Positions 36,888-45,070 of a stretch of DNA of 64,000 nt are shown in pieces. Every line of letters begins with the position of its first letter. Position 1 is the stretch's first letter. Both the position numbers and the translations under genes were made by a program. Location of the stretch: the NCBI RefSeq assembly GCF_008124605.1, contig NZ_VRYN01000001.1, positions 298,772 to 362,771 of the forward strand, in the 5' to 3' direction. The notes under the pieces are model-generated. The model made no database searches and had not been told where the DNA came from. It was given only the letters and a program-made list of their open reading frames with translations. The stretch is from Halobacterium salinarum DSM 3754. GTDB taxonomy: Archaea; Halobacteriota; Halobacteria; Halobacteriales; Halobacteriaceae.

Positions 36888-37946
36888 ATGGCAGACGAGT
36901 ACGGCGAGTGGCCGCTGAAGCGCCTGAACACCGAAGTCGTTGCGTCCGGGCCGAAATCCGCGGGGGACATGGACCGCGAGCAGGCCCGCGAGGCGTTCCA
37001 GCGCATTCTGGACCTGAAACCGGATCAGACAACGCTCGGCGCGTTCTGGCTGGCGAACCGCTGGAAGAAAAACAACCCCGAGGAGCTCGGCGCGTACGTC
37101 GACGTGATGTACGAGGAGAGCCGGCACACGGCGGCCCCGGACGCGGACCCCGTGGACTGCGGGGCGAACTACGACGGGAAGGCGCGGTCGGCGGTGCTCG
37201 GCGTTGCTGCGGGCATCGTCGCCGCCGCCGCCGGAACGCCGATCGTCGTGCATTCCGGGGATCACGTCCCCTCGCAGAAGGAGGTCGCGTACAAGCACGT
37301 CCTGGACGCGCTGGGCGTGCGCACCGAGCTCACGCCGGAGGCGTCGGCGCGGATGGTCGACGAGCACGGCTTCGGGTTCTACTACCAGCCGGCGTTCAAC
37401 CCGACCGTGGACGCCCTGTGGGATCGCCGGGATAAGATGGGCGTACGGACGTTCGTCAACACCGTCGAGACGCTTGCCAACCCCGCCGACGCGGCCGTCC
37501 ACCTGGGGTCGTTCTACCACCTGGCGTTCGCCGAGAAGATGGTCGAAACCGTCCGGGAGAGCGAGCACGCCGGCTTCGAGCGCGTGCTCATGTTCCAGGG
37601 GCTTGAGGGGTACGACGACGTCCGCCCGGGGTCGACGACCGTCGCCGAGTGGGACGCCGGCAGCGACCTCGCGGATTTCACCATCGAAACCCCCGAGTAC
37701 GGCATGGACTTCGAGACCGAGGACCTCCACGTCGAGGACGTGGCCGCCGATTCGGCGACGATCACCAAGGACGTGCTGTCCGGCGAGCGCACCGACCAGT
37801 TCCACGACGCCGTGCTGGTGAACGCCGCGCTGCGGCTGTACGCGCGCACCGACGTCGACACGCTCGACGAGGGCATCGAGGCCGCCGAGCGTGTCATTTC
37901 CGACGGCACCGCGGAGGCGCTGTTGGCCGACCTGCGGGCGTTCTGA
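36888..37946 (+). CDS. Anthranilate phosphoribosyltransferase-like protein
   Basis: 352 residues of the glycosyltransferase family 3 (TrpD) fold. The N-terminal helical region is recognisable ([26 protein letters not shown]). However, the PRPP-binding GTGGDG motif of true TrpD is replaced by [11 protein letters not shown], and the KHGNR loop by [12 protein letters not shown]. It is therefore probably a TrpD paralogue with another substrate, not the tryptophan enzyme. It is preceded by a TATA-like GGATTTACC (36854-36862), giving a leaderless message. Function unknown. Confidence 0.8.
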   Translation: MADEYGEWPLKRLNTEVVASGPKSAGDMDREQAREAFQRILDLKPDQTTLGAFWLANRWKKNNPEELGAYVDVMYEESRHTAAPDADPVDCGANYDGKARSAVLGVAAGIVAAAAGTPIVVHSGDHVPSQKEVAYKHVLDALGVRTELTPEASARMVDEHGFGFYYQPAFNPTVDALWDRRDKMGVRTFVNTVETLANPADAAVHLGSFYHLAFAEKMVETVRESEHAGFERVLMFQGLEGYDDVRPGSTTVAEWDAGSDLADFTIETPEYGMDFETEDLHVEDVAADSATITKDVLSGERTDQFHDAVLVNAALRLYARTDVDTLDEGIEAAERVISDGTAEALLADLRAF

Positions 37947-38013
37947 GCGCCGCCACGCGGCGGCGGTCGAGTCGGGAGGGTTTTTCATGCGGCGCGCCGA
38001 CTGTCGAAACACG

Positions 38014-38556
38014 ATGCCAGTCGACGCCACGGTTCACACGAGCGAGGGCGAATTCGACATCGAACTGTACGACGAGCGGGCCCCCCGCACCGTCGAGAAC
38101 TTCCTGAACCTCGCGCGCCACGAGCCCGCGGCGGACGCCGACCCGGCGCCGGACACCGTCACCTGGGAGGACCCCGAGAGCGGCGAGATCCGCGGGGATT
38201 CGCTGTACGCGGGGGTTTCGTTCCACCGCATCATCGAGGGGTTCATGATTCAGGGCGGCGACCCGACCGGCACCGGCCGGGGCGGCCCCGGCTACGAGTT
38301 CGCCGACGAGTTCCACGACGACCTCACCCACGACGGCCCCGGCGTGCTCTCGATGGCGAACTCCGGGCCGGACACGAACGGCAGCCAGTTTTTCATCACC
38401 CTGGACGCCCAACCGCACCTCGATGGCCGCCACGCGGTGTTCGGGGCGGTCACTGACGGCATGGACGTCGTCGAAACCATCGGCGATGTCGAGACCGACG
38501 CCAACGACGCGCCGGCGTCCGAGATCACCATCGACCGCGTCGAGATCCACGAGTAG
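38014..38556 (+). CDS. Peptidyl-prolyl cis-trans isomerase, cyclophilin type
   Basis: Catalyses proline isomerisation during folding, 180 residues. Cyclophilin motifs are complete: [71 protein letters not shown]. The loop after residue 35 is longer than in bacterial single-domain cyclophilins ([25 protein letters not shown]), an acidic halophilic insert. No signal peptide, so cytosolic. It has a T-run just before the ATG (38009 region) that could be part of its promoter. Confidence 0.93.
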   Translation: MPVDATVHTSEGEFDIELYDERAPRTVENFLNLARHEPAADADPAPDTVTWEDPESGEIRGDSLYAGVSFHRIIEGFMIQGGDPTGTGRGGPGYEFADEFHDDLTHDGPGVLSMANSGPDTNGSQFFITLDAQPHLDGRHAVFGAVTDGMDVVETIGDVETDANDAPASEITIDRVEIHE

Positions 38557-38602
38557 ACCGCCGACCGAAAGCCGAAAGACCGGTCACGCCCAAGTGTGAC
38601 CC

Positions 38603-38944
38603 ATGAGCGACGCCGACACCGCGCCGGACCCGAGCGACATCGGCGAAACCGACGCGCCGCCGATCGAGGACGCGCCGTACAAGATCATCTTCGAGGCGAA
38701 CAAATGCTTCGGGGCGGGGAAATGCGCCGCTGTGTCGGCCAACTGGGAGATGGACATCGGCACCGGGCTGGCCGACCCGGTGGCGTACTTCTTCGACGAG
38801 GACGACCTCCAGCACAACATCGACGCCGCCGACGCCTGCCCCGCGAAGAAAGGCGACGGCGTCATTCACGTCGTCGACCGCCGCAGCGACGAGGAGATCG
38901 CGCCCGACCCCAGCGGGGACGGCAGCCTGTCCGTCGACTGGTAG
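38603..38944 (+). CDS. Small ferredoxin, probably [3Fe-4S]
   Basis: 113 residues. A 25-residue acidic N-terminal extension precedes the ferredoxin fold. Only three cluster Cys are present: Cys35 and Cys41 (CFGAGKC) and Cys79 (DACP). This is the pattern of single-cluster ferredoxins of the Streptomyces type in which a fourth ligand is absent, so a [3Fe-4S] cluster is likely. The C-terminus ends in another acidic tail. Such proteins often serve P450s or oxidoreductases; no partner is adjacent. Confidence 0.8.
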   Translation: MSDADTAPDPSDIGETDAPPIEDAPYKIIFEANKCFGAGKCAAVSANWEMDIGTGLADPVAYFFDEDDLQHNIDAADACPAKKGDGVIHVVDRRSDEEIAPDPSGDGSLSVDW

Positions 38945-39022
38945 CGGCGGACGCGGGCAGCGCCGTGCTCGCGCCGCCGCGTGACCGTAACCCACTTCTC
39001 CGCGCCCCCACACTACGGAGAT

Positions 39023-39105
39023 GCGAGGGTGGCCGAGCGGCCAAAGGCGGCGGGCTTAAGACCCGCTCCCGTAGGGGTTCGTGGGTTCGAATCCCACCTC
39101 TCGCA
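39023..39105 (+). tRNA. tRNA-Leu (UAA)
   Basis: An 83-base class II tRNA. The acceptor stem pairs GCGAGGG with CTCTCGC, with discriminator A. The anticodon stem-loop GCGGG-CTTAAGA-CCCGC gives TAA. The long variable arm follows (tcccgtagggg), then the T arm GTGGGTTCGAATCCCAC. CCA is not encoded and no intron is present. Confidence 0.95.
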
Positions 39106-39174
39106 CTCGTTTTGCGAGCGCTGCCGGCGGCGAGCGCCCCAGCCTTCATCGGGGAGCGCTGCGACGGTGCCGAC

Positions 39175-39528
39175 ATGTGGAGCACGGAGCCCGAGGACGT
39201 GGTCGACCGCCAGATCGCGGCGTACAACGACGGTGACGTGGCGTCGTTCGCCGCGGAGTTCGACGACGACGCCGTCGTGACGACGTTCGACGCACTGGAC
39301 GGCGACGGCGACCCGATCGCGGTGGGGACGGCGGCGATCGAGGCGGCGTACGGTGAGCAGTTCGCCGAGGCGGCCCCGGAGATCAGCGTCGTGGACCGGG
39401 TGAGCTGCGGGTCGTACGTCGTCGACCACGAACACATCACGAACACGGACGGCGGGGAGCGCGATGCGCTGTGCGTCTACACGGTCGTCGAGGGGCTGAT
39501 CCAGCGGCTGTGGCTCGCCTACGAGTAG
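39175..39528 (+). CDS. SnoaL/NTF2-like protein
   Basis: A 117-residue single-domain protein. The opening VVDRQIAAYNDGDVASFAAEFDDDAVV is the classical SnoaL-like helix-strand start, and the middle has strands VDRVSCGSYVVDHEHITN and ALCVYTVVEGLIQRLWLAYE. This fold covers isomerases, dehydratases and dimerisation modules, so the reaction is not predictable. It is convergent with GGGP synthase. Confidence 0.77.
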   Translation: MWSTEPEDVVDRQIAAYNDGDVASFAAEFDDDAVVTTFDALDGDGDPIAVGTAAIEAAYGEQFAEAAPEISVVDRVSCGSYVVDHEHITNTDGGERDALCVYTVVEGLIQRLWLAYE

Positions 39529-39530
39529 CG

Positions 39531-40292
39531 TCAGGGGATGGTGTCGATGAATCGGTCGGGGTCCTCGTGGAAGATGTCACCCACCACGACCGCGTCGGCA
39601 CCGGCGTCGAGGATCGCCCGGGTTTGGGTGCCGTTCTGGATGCCGCCGCCGTAGAGCAGCGTGGTGTCTTCGAGGTACTGGGCTGCGGCCTCGACGTCCG
39701 CGGGGCCGCCGTAGGTGCCGGAGTATTCGACGTAGAACACGGGGAAGTCGAAAAACGACTCCGTGGCGAGGGCCGCGCCGGCGACCTGCTCGGGCGTGTA
39801 GAGGGTGTCGACGCCGGACTCGGCGGCGGCCTTCGAGTCGAGGTTCTGGACCACGTATCCCTCCGCGAGCACGGCGTCGGTGAGGTCGGTGACCGCGTCT
39901 CGGCCCTTGGACTCGACGATGTCGCCGACCAGCGGGAGGTTCGCCCCGGTGAGCTGCGCTGGCTTGCGGGCGGCCTGCGTGAAGAAGTCGACGTGTTTGT
40001 CGACGAAGTTCGCGGAATCGCCGTTGTAGACGGCTGGAACGGCGACGTTGTCGACGGCTTCGATGGTGTCTTTGGAGACGTGGCTGCCGCTGTAGGGCTC
40101 CTGCCACACCGGGATGTCGGGGGCTTCGGTGGCGATGCGTTCGATCGTCGCGAGCGTGTTCGACTCCGTGACGCCGTCGGAGCCGCCGACGATCACGAGA
40201 TCCGTGTGCCCGAGCACGGACGCGTCGTCGGGCAGCGGATCCGCGGGGTCGACTTTCGTGATGTGGGTGACTGACCCCCAGTCGATGGTCAT
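39531..40292 (-). CDS. Geranylgeranylglyceryl phosphate synthase
   Basis: Forms the first ether bond of archaeal membrane lipids, joining sn-glycerol-1-phosphate to geranylgeranyl diphosphate. 253 residues with a TIM-barrel PcrB-type fold. Visible motifs are ITKVDPADPL near the start, VGGSDGVTESN, EPYSGSHVS, PVFYVEYSGTYGG, and the phosphate-binding LLYGGGIQNG and AGADAVVVGDI. The length fits group I enzymes. The initial MTIDWGSVTHITKVDPADPL is standard. It stands apart from the CrcB pair by about 50 bases on the same strand. Confidence 0.93.
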   Translation of the reverse strand: MTIDWGSVTHITKVDPADPLPDDASVLGHTDLVIVGGSDGVTESNTLATIERIATEAPDIPVWQEPYSGSHVSKDTIEAVDNVAVPAVYNGDSANFVDKHVDFFTQAARKPAQLTGANLPLVGDIVESKGRDAVTDLTDAVLAEGYVVQNLDSKAAAESGVDTLYTPEQVAGAALATESFFDFPVFYVEYSGTYGGPADVEAAAQYLEDTTLLYGGGIQNGTQTRAILDAGADAVVVGDIFHEDPDRFIDTIP

Positions 40293-40342
40293 TACCGCGG
40301 GTTTGCTGGGGCGTGGGCTTCAGTCCTCCGACCGCGGGGTTG

Positions 40343-40702
40343 TCACGCGACCAGCAGCCACGCGAGCGCGACCGCGAGCCCGGCACCCAGGAGGTTGCCG
40401 AGGGCGTGGCCGGCGGCCGCCACCGGGCGGTCGGCGTCGACGAGCGCGACCACGTCGACGCTGAACGACGCGAACGTGGTGAACGCGCCACACGCGCCCG
40501 TGCCGAACAACAGCATGGTGTCGGCGTCGGCCGCGGCGAACGTGAGCGCGGCGAGCACGAACGACCCGACGACGTTCACCACGAGCGTGCCCGCGGGGTA
40601 CTCCGTGGTGGGCGTGGCGGCGACGACGCGCCACCGGAGCACCGCGCCGAGCGCGCCGCCGGCGGCGACGAGCACCGCCGGCGGAGCCACCGCGCCGGTC
40701 AT
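40343..40702 (-). CDS. crcB1: CrcB/Fluc fluoride channel, subunit 1
   Basis: One half of a fluoride exporter, 119 residues with four membrane helices. The family signature is present: GGALGAVLRW near the start, GTLVVNVVGSFVLA, GACGAFTTFASFSVD. The start overlaps the stop of the paired gene by 4 bases. In organisms with two adjacent crcB genes, the products form a heterodimer with opposite topology. Confidence 0.9.
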   Translation of the reverse strand: MTGAVAPPAVLVAAGGALGAVLRWRVVAATPTTEYPAGTLVVNVVGSFVLAALTFAAADADTMLLFGTGACGAFTTFASFSVDVVALVDADRPVAAAGHALGNLLGAGLAVALAWLLVA

Positions 40703-41085
40703 CGCCGATCACCCCGCGCTGTGGCGGCGATTGCGCGCCCAACGAGCACGCCCGCGAACCCGAGGGCGTATGTCGTGGCGACGTTCGCGGCCATCCAGCG
40801 CGGCGCGAGGCCTGCGGTCTGGACGGCGAACGTGCTGTACGTCGTGAACGCCGACAGGCAGCCGGTCCCAAGCAGCGTGTGGGCGTCGGCGGAAAGCACG
40901 CTGTCGGTGGCGGCGGCCTCGTAGGCCAGCGCGCCGAGCGCGAGGCTCCCGGCGGCGTTCGCGGCAAGCGTACCCAGCGGGCCGGCGATCGCCTGCGCGA
41001 CGGTGTATCGGAGCACTGCGCCGACGGCCCCGCCAACGGCGACGAGCGCTGTCGACCGCGCGTCGATCCGGAGTGGGATCCCCAT
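40699..41085 (-). CDS. crcB2: CrcB/Fluc fluoride channel, subunit 2
   Basis: The partner, 128 residues from ATG 41083-41085 (MGIPLRIDARSTALVAV). Same signature with small differences: GGAVGAVLRYTV, GTLAANAAGSLALG, LGTGCLSAFTTYSTFAVQ. The extra N-terminal Arg-containing stretch could fix topology, supporting dual topology in the heterodimer. Longer frames to 41211 or beyond are antisense to nothing but lack a promoter and are not used. It is followed on the other strand by a DUF5813-like gene. Confidence 0.9.
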   Translation of the reverse strand: MGIPLRIDARSTALVAVGGAVGAVLRYTVAQAIAGPLGTLAANAAGSLALGALAYEAAATDSVLSADAHTLLGTGCLSAFTTYSTFAVQTAGLAPRWMAANVATTYALGFAGVLVGRAIAATARGDRR

Positions 41086-41178
41086 CGTGGTCCGATTGCG
41101 GGTGGGCGCGCGTGTAGCTGTCGAAGCACCGCGCCGCCAGCGCAACGTCCAAACGGCCCGGCACCGTAGGGGCGGCCA

Positions 41179-41655
41179 ATGGACGAGATCGCCGGTGAGT
41201 TCGAGTCTCACGGTCGGTTCCGGGCGGTGGCGGAGAGATCGTTTGCGCCGACGACGAACGACTGGGAGGCGGTGGTTGCCGTGGAGCCGCCGGGCGTCGA
41301 GATCGCGGTCGTGGTGCCGACGCTGGACGCGGCGACAACCGAGCAGGTCGCGGACGTGGTCAGCGACGGCTGGTACGAGACCTTCGAGCGCCGCGTGCGG
41401 GACGCTGACAGCGTCACGCGCGCCGAGGACGTGTCGGTGTCGGCGGTCACGCGGGCGGGCGGCGAGATCACGGTGACGTTGACGATGGCACCGCGCTCCG
41501 GGATGGCCGCCGACGACGCGCTGGCGCTGGTGAACTACGTGGAAGGAACGTGGTTCCAGGGGATCGTGCCGGGCTACGACTACATCGAGGCGGTGCGGGC
41601 GATGCGCGAGCAGGCCGCCCAGAACGCGCAGGAAGCCGGCGGAACGCCGCTGTAG
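41179..41655 (+). CDS. Conserved haloarchaeal protein (DUF5813-like)
   Basis: A 158-residue soluble acidic protein. Recognisable blocks are AERSFAPTTNDWEAVVAVEPPGVEIAVVVPTLDAAT, VSDGWYETFERRVRDAD, and VEGTWFQGIVPGYDYIEAVRAMREQA. I recall this combination from haloarchaeal proteins labelled DUF5813, but no function. It is divergent from the CrcB pair and convergent with the RAM-TrkA genes. Confidence 0.72.
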   Translation: MDEIAGEFESHGRFRAVAERSFAPTTNDWEAVVAVEPPGVEIAVVVPTLDAATTEQVADVVSDGWYETFERRVRDADSVTRAEDVSVSAVTRAGGEITVTLTMAPRSGMAADDALALVNYVEGTWFQGIVPGYDYIEAVRAMREQAAQNAQEAGGTPL

Positions 41656-41670
41656 ATGGGGTTGGCCGGC

Positions 41671-41898
41671 CTACATGGAGATGTAGGTTTCGGTGTCTTC
41701 GACGCCGCGGCGGTTCTGGATGGGGGCGGTGACGATTTCCTTGACGTCGGCGGGCGTGTCGACGTCGACTTTCGCGATGAGGTCGACGTCGCCGGCGACG
41801 ATGTGGGCGTTGACGACGCCGTCGATGGTCGCGATCTCGTCGAGCAGTTCCTCCGCACGGCCGGTGTTGGCTTTCACGAGGACGTAAGCGACGACCAT
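41671..41898 (-). CDS. Stand-alone RAM/AsnC ligand-binding domain protein
   Basis: 75 residues, a single Lrp/AsnC effector-binding (RAM) domain: VVAYVLVKANTGRAEELLDEIATIDGVVNAHIVAGDVDLIAKVDV... TYISM. It lacks the DNA-binding helix-turn-helix, so it must act by binding a small molecule and probably by oligomerising or touching another protein. The stop codon of the preceding TrkA-like gene at 41899 directly abuts it, so the pair is one transcript. Confidence 0.85.
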   Translation of the reverse strand: MVVAYVLVKANTGRAEELLDEIATIDGVVNAHIVAGDVDLIAKVDVDTPADVKEIVTAPIQNRRGVEDTETYISM

Positions 41899-42576
41899 TC
41901 AGGCCACCTCCGTTGGCGGGGCGTTGCCGACGAGGATCTGGCGGACGCTGTCGAGGGTGTCGAACTCGGCGAGGACCGCGATCCGGTCGCCGGTTTCAAG
42001 CGTTTCGCTGGGCAGGGGTAACGCCAGCGAGGCGTCGTGTTTCCCGAACGCGAGCAGGCGCGCGCCCGCCGGGAGCTCCAGCTCGCTGATGCTGTAGCCG
42101 CGCATGGGGGCCTCGTCGGTGACCGTGAGCTGGACGACCTGGAGGTGTTCGGCGAGGTCGGCGATGGCGGTGACGTTGCCGCCCAGAAGGGCGTTTTTCG
42201 CGCCGATCGCGCCGAGGCGCTCGGGGTAGACGATCTCGTCGACCTCGTCGGCGTATTTGCGGTAGATGTCCTCGCGGTAGTCCTCGTCGATCCGGAGGAC
42301 GGTGCGGCAGTCGTGGTGGTTGCCCACCATGCAGGCGATGAAGTTCGTGTTGAGGTCGCTGGTGAGCGCGCCGATCGCGTCGGCGGTGTCGATGCCGGCG
42401 TCCAGCAGGGTGTCCTCGCTCGTGCCGTCGCCCTCGACGACGTCGAAGCCCTCGGTGCGGGCGCGCTCTGCCCTGTCGTAGTCCTGTTCGATGACGGTGA
42501 CGGCGTGGTCCTCGTTCGTGACGACCCGGGCGGTCCGGGAGCCGACGCGTCCAGCCCCGACGATAACGATGTCCAT
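41899..42576 (-). CDS. TrkA-like potassium-uptake regulatory protein
   Basis: 225 residues: an N-terminal RCK/TrkA-N Rossmann domain (MDIVIVGAGRVGSRTARVV... GDGTSEDTLLDAGIDTADAIGALTSD) binding NAD-type nucleotides, and a C-terminal TrkA-C domain (ISELELPAGARLLAFGKHDASLALPLPSETLETGDRIAVLAEFD). It would gate a K+ channel or transporter encoded elsewhere. The start ATG is at 42574-42576; a longer frame to 42678 overlaps the divergent gene. The minus-strand TATA-like element near 42602-42609 gives a leaderless mRNA. Next to it are RAM genes on both sides. Confidence 0.88.
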   Translation of the reverse strand: MDIVIVGAGRVGSRTARVVTNEDHAVTVIEQDYDRAERARTEGFDVVEGDGTSEDTLLDAGIDTADAIGALTSDLNTNFIACMVGNHHDCRTVLRIDEDYREDIYRKYADEVDEIVYPERLGAIGAKNALLGGNVTAIADLAEHLQVVQLTVTDEAPMRGYSISELELPAGARLLAFGKHDASLALPLPSETLETGDRIAVLAEFDTLDSVRQILVGNAPPTEVA

Positions 42577-42665
42577 GTGTTCCAGTACGATGTGCCACAA
42601 CAAATAAGTTTGTGTGATGGTCTCATGCAGCAATGCTTTTGGTGTGTGCCACGGTAAAGAGAGGC
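42577..42665. promoter_or_regulatory. Shared divergent promoter of TrkA-RAM and RAM genes
   Basis: This 89-base gap holds a TATA-like CAAATAAG for the minus-strand gene (about 42601-42608) and gctttt for the plus-strand gene (about 42635-42640). A direct repeat TGTGCCAC occurs at 42591-42598 and 42645-42652, 54 bases apart, flanking both elements. The repeats could be binding sites for a common regulator. Confidence 0.45.
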
Positions 42666-42905
42666 ATGACACGCGCATTCGTCATGGTGAGCGCCGGTGC
42701 AGGTGCTGTCGCGGACATCTGCGACGCAGTCACGACAATGGAGGGCGTGACCGATGCCCGCGTCGTGGCGGGCAACTACGACGTCATCGCGGAGGTCGGT
42801 GGCGAAGACGTCGTCGATCACATCCTACAGAACGTGTCGACGGAGATCGGGACGATAACCGGCGTGACGGACACGAAGACGTACATCACGCTGGCGACGG
42901 CGTGA
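42666..42905 (+). CDS. Stand-alone RAM/AsnC ligand-binding domain protein (second)
   Basis: 79 residues with the same fold as the protein at 41671: FVMVSAGAGAVADICDAVTTMEGVTDARVVAGNYDVIAEVGG... TYITLATA. Again no helix-turn-helix. It is divergent from TrkA and shares its promoter gap. The two RAM proteins share the GV.DA.(V/I)VAG.YD/DVIA pattern but are clearly different, so they may form hetero-oligomers. Ligand unknown; amino acids are typical for RAM. Confidence 0.85.
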   Translation: MTRAFVMVSAGAGAVADICDAVTTMEGVTDARVVAGNYDVIAEVGGEDVVDHILQNVSTEIGTITGVTDTKTYITLATA

Positions 42906-42923
42906 GCGCGGCGGACGCCGCGC

Positions 42924-43970
42924 TCAGAACTCCATCTCCTGTGGATCGTGGGTCTCCAGCCACGACTCCAGCCACGCCTTCTGGTCGTCGATGCGGGGCG
43001 TGCGCTCGGCGTAGACGTGATCGAACAGCTCGTCGACGGCGGGCGCGCCGGCTGCTTCGGCGGTTTCGACGGCGTCGTCGATCTCGTCGGCGGCCGCGTC
43101 GAAACACTCCTCGACGAACCCGGCGTCGATGACGCCCTGGTCGTGGAGGTAGTCGGCGTACCGGTCGACCGGATCGGCGGTCCGCCACGCCGGCAGGTCC
43201 TCCTCCTCGGGGCGGTACCGGTCGGGGTCGTCGCTGGTCGTGTGTGCGCCCTGCCGGTAGGTCAGGCTCTCGACGAGAATCGGGGTGCCGTCGCGGGCAC
43301 CAGCCAGCGCGTCGGTCACCGTCTCGTAGACGGCAAGCGGATCGTTGCCGTCGACCTGCACGCCCTCGAAGCCGTAGGCGTCGGCCTTCGCCGCGATGGA
43401 GTCGCTTGCCGTCTGGCGTTCCCGGGGCAGCGAGATCGCCCAGTTGTTGTTCTCACAGAAGAACACCACGGGCGCGTCGAACACGCCCGCGAAGTTCATC
43501 CCCTGGTGGAAGTCCCCCTCGGAGGTTGCGCCGTCCCCGAAGTACGCCAGCGACGCCTGCCCGCTGTCGGTGTAGGACATCGCCATCCCCGCGCCGACCG
43601 CGTGCGGGATCTGGCTGGCGATCGGGACGGCCTGCGGGAAGACGTTGTGGTCGTGGTCGGAGTGGAACTCCGCGCGCCCCCGCCGGAAGAGCAACAGATC
43701 GCTTGCGGGGACGCCACGGGCGAGCTGCATGGCGTTGGAACGATACGTGGGGAACAGCCAGTCGTCGCCGGCGAGAGCGTGTGCCGCCCCGACCTGCGAC
43801 CCTTCCTGTCCTTTGAACGGTGGGTATCCGGGCATCCAGCCGCGGCGTTGGAGGGCAAGCGCGCGCTCGTCGAAGTGCCGGGCGCGAACCATGTCCCGGA
43901 GAACAGCGCGCGCTTGCTCCTCACTCACGTCGACAGCGTGGAGATCACGGGCCCCGATGACGCGGTGCAT
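42924..43970 (-). CDS. 2-oxoacid dehydrogenase E1 component, alpha subunit
   Basis: Thiamine-diphosphate decarboxylase subunit, 348 residues from ATG 43968-43970. The TPP motif is complete: GDGATSEGDFHQGMNFAGVFDAPVVFFCENNNWAIS (GDG then NN about 26 residues later). Other features are PGYPPFKGQEGSQVG and a phosphorylation-loop-like YRQGAHTTSDDPDRYR. No beta subunit, E2 or E3 is adjacent, so this is an orphan in the genomic sense. It could be a paralogue used with a complex encoded elsewhere, or act alone. A longer frame to 44030 is less likely. Confidence 0.88.
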   Translation of the reverse strand: MHRVIGARDLHAVDVSEEQARAVLRDMVRARHFDERALALQRRGWMPGYPPFKGQEGSQVGAAHALAGDDWLFPTYRSNAMQLARGVPASDLLLFRRGRAEFHSDHDHNVFPQAVPIASQIPHAVGAGMAMSYTDSGQASLAYFGDGATSEGDFHQGMNFAGVFDAPVVFFCENNNWAISLPRERQTASDSIAAKADAYGFEGVQVDGNDPLAVYETVTDALAGARDGTPILVESLTYRQGAHTTSDDPDRYRPEEEDLPAWRTADPVDRYADYLHDQGVIDAGFVEECFDAAADEIDDAVETAEAAGAPAVDELFDHVYAERTPRIDDQKAWLESWLETHDPQEMEF

Positions 43971-44035
43971 ATCCGGCCGGACTGTGGGCAGGTACTTACC
44001 GATAGCGAAAAGCCCCACGAGGCAGTACACCCGGT

Positions 44036-44362
44036 ATGGTTTCGGCCGCCACCGCTGCCGGTGTTGCCCTCATCGTGGTCGTGCACGCGGCGATCGCGGC
44101 GTTCGCCGCGCGGTTCTTCCGCATCACGCTGAACACGCGACTGGGGGCGGTGATCTACACGCTCGTACTCGTGCCCGTTGTCTACGTCGTCACGACGATC
44201 CTGTTCGGAGTGCTGGGGGTTGGCGCGGGCACGTTTTCCGATCCCGGATCGCTGATCGTCACCACGTGGGCGTTCCCGTTCTTCCTGGGGTGGTCGGTGC
44301 ATTTGTTCTGGCTGCCGCCGGTCGAGGAGTTCAGCGACCGCCCGGAGAACACCCGACAGTAG
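44036..44362 (+). CDS. Small membrane protein, 108 residues
   Basis: Three hydrophobic segments (GVALIVVVHAAIAAFAARFF, LGAVIYTLVLVPVVYVVTTILFGVLGVG, FPFFLGWSVHLFW) and an acidic C-terminus (PPVEEFSDRPENTRQ). It starts 65 bases from the divergent E1-alpha gene; a quasi-palindromic GGTACTTACC (about 43991-44000) could serve both directions. No family is recognised. Confidence 0.65.
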   Translation: MVSAATAAGVALIVVVHAAIAAFAARFFRITLNTRLGAVIYTLVLVPVVYVVTTILFGVLGVGAGTFSDPGSLIVTTWAFPFFLGWSVHLFWLPPVEEFSDRPENTRQ

Positions 44363-44372
44363 GGCGGCGCGC

Positions 44373-44972
44373 TCACGCCCAGGCGTCGTCCGGCAGCGCG
44401 TCGGCGAGCGCCGCTTCGGCGTCCGCGATCACGGCCTCCGGGGACTGTGTGGCGTCGATGCGGACGAACCGCTCGGGGGTGTAGTCGATGAGCTGCTCGT
44501 AGTTCGCCCGGACGTCGGCGAGGAACGCGGCGGTCTCGAACTTGTTGGTTGCGCCGGACCGCGCAGCCCCCGTGTCGGGGTCCACGTCGAAGTAGAGGGT
44601 CACGTCCGGGGGGCGCGTCCAGGGCTGGTGGATGCCCCGGACGTACTCCATGGCGCGCGGGACGGTGTCGGCCAGCGTCGCGCCCTGGTAGGCGTACCGG
44701 GAGTCCGAGTAGCGATCCGAGATCACGACATCCCCGCGGTCGAGCGCCGGAGAGACGACACGCGAGAGGTGGTCGGCGTGGTCGGCGGTGAACAGGAACA
44801 GCTCGGCGATCGGGTCGGCGTCGGCCGCGGATTCCGACCGCCGGACGGCCTGGCCGTACTGCGAGTCCGTCGGCTCGGCGGTGAACGTGACGCCGTCGTC
44901 GTGGGACGCTCGAAGCGACTCCCAGACCGTGGTCTTCCCGCTCCCGTCGAGTCCCTCAAGCGTGACGAGCAT
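44373..44972 (-). CDS. tmk: Thymidylate kinase
   Basis: Phosphorylates dTMP to dTDP, 199 residues. The P-loop [16 protein letters not shown] is at residues 4-19; the DR(Y/H) motif is in [16 protein letters not shown], and the lid contains [15 protein letters not shown]. Length is typical. It is convergent with the small membrane protein and divergent from the NDUFA9-like gene at 45071. Confidence 0.92.
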
Positions 44973-45070
44973 ACCCGAGGTGACGACCAGCGGCGTACAA
45001 ACGCCCTTCGGATCGGCGGTCGGCGGCGTCGTTGCATACTTTTACGATGGCCGCGTGTGTGTGTGACAGT

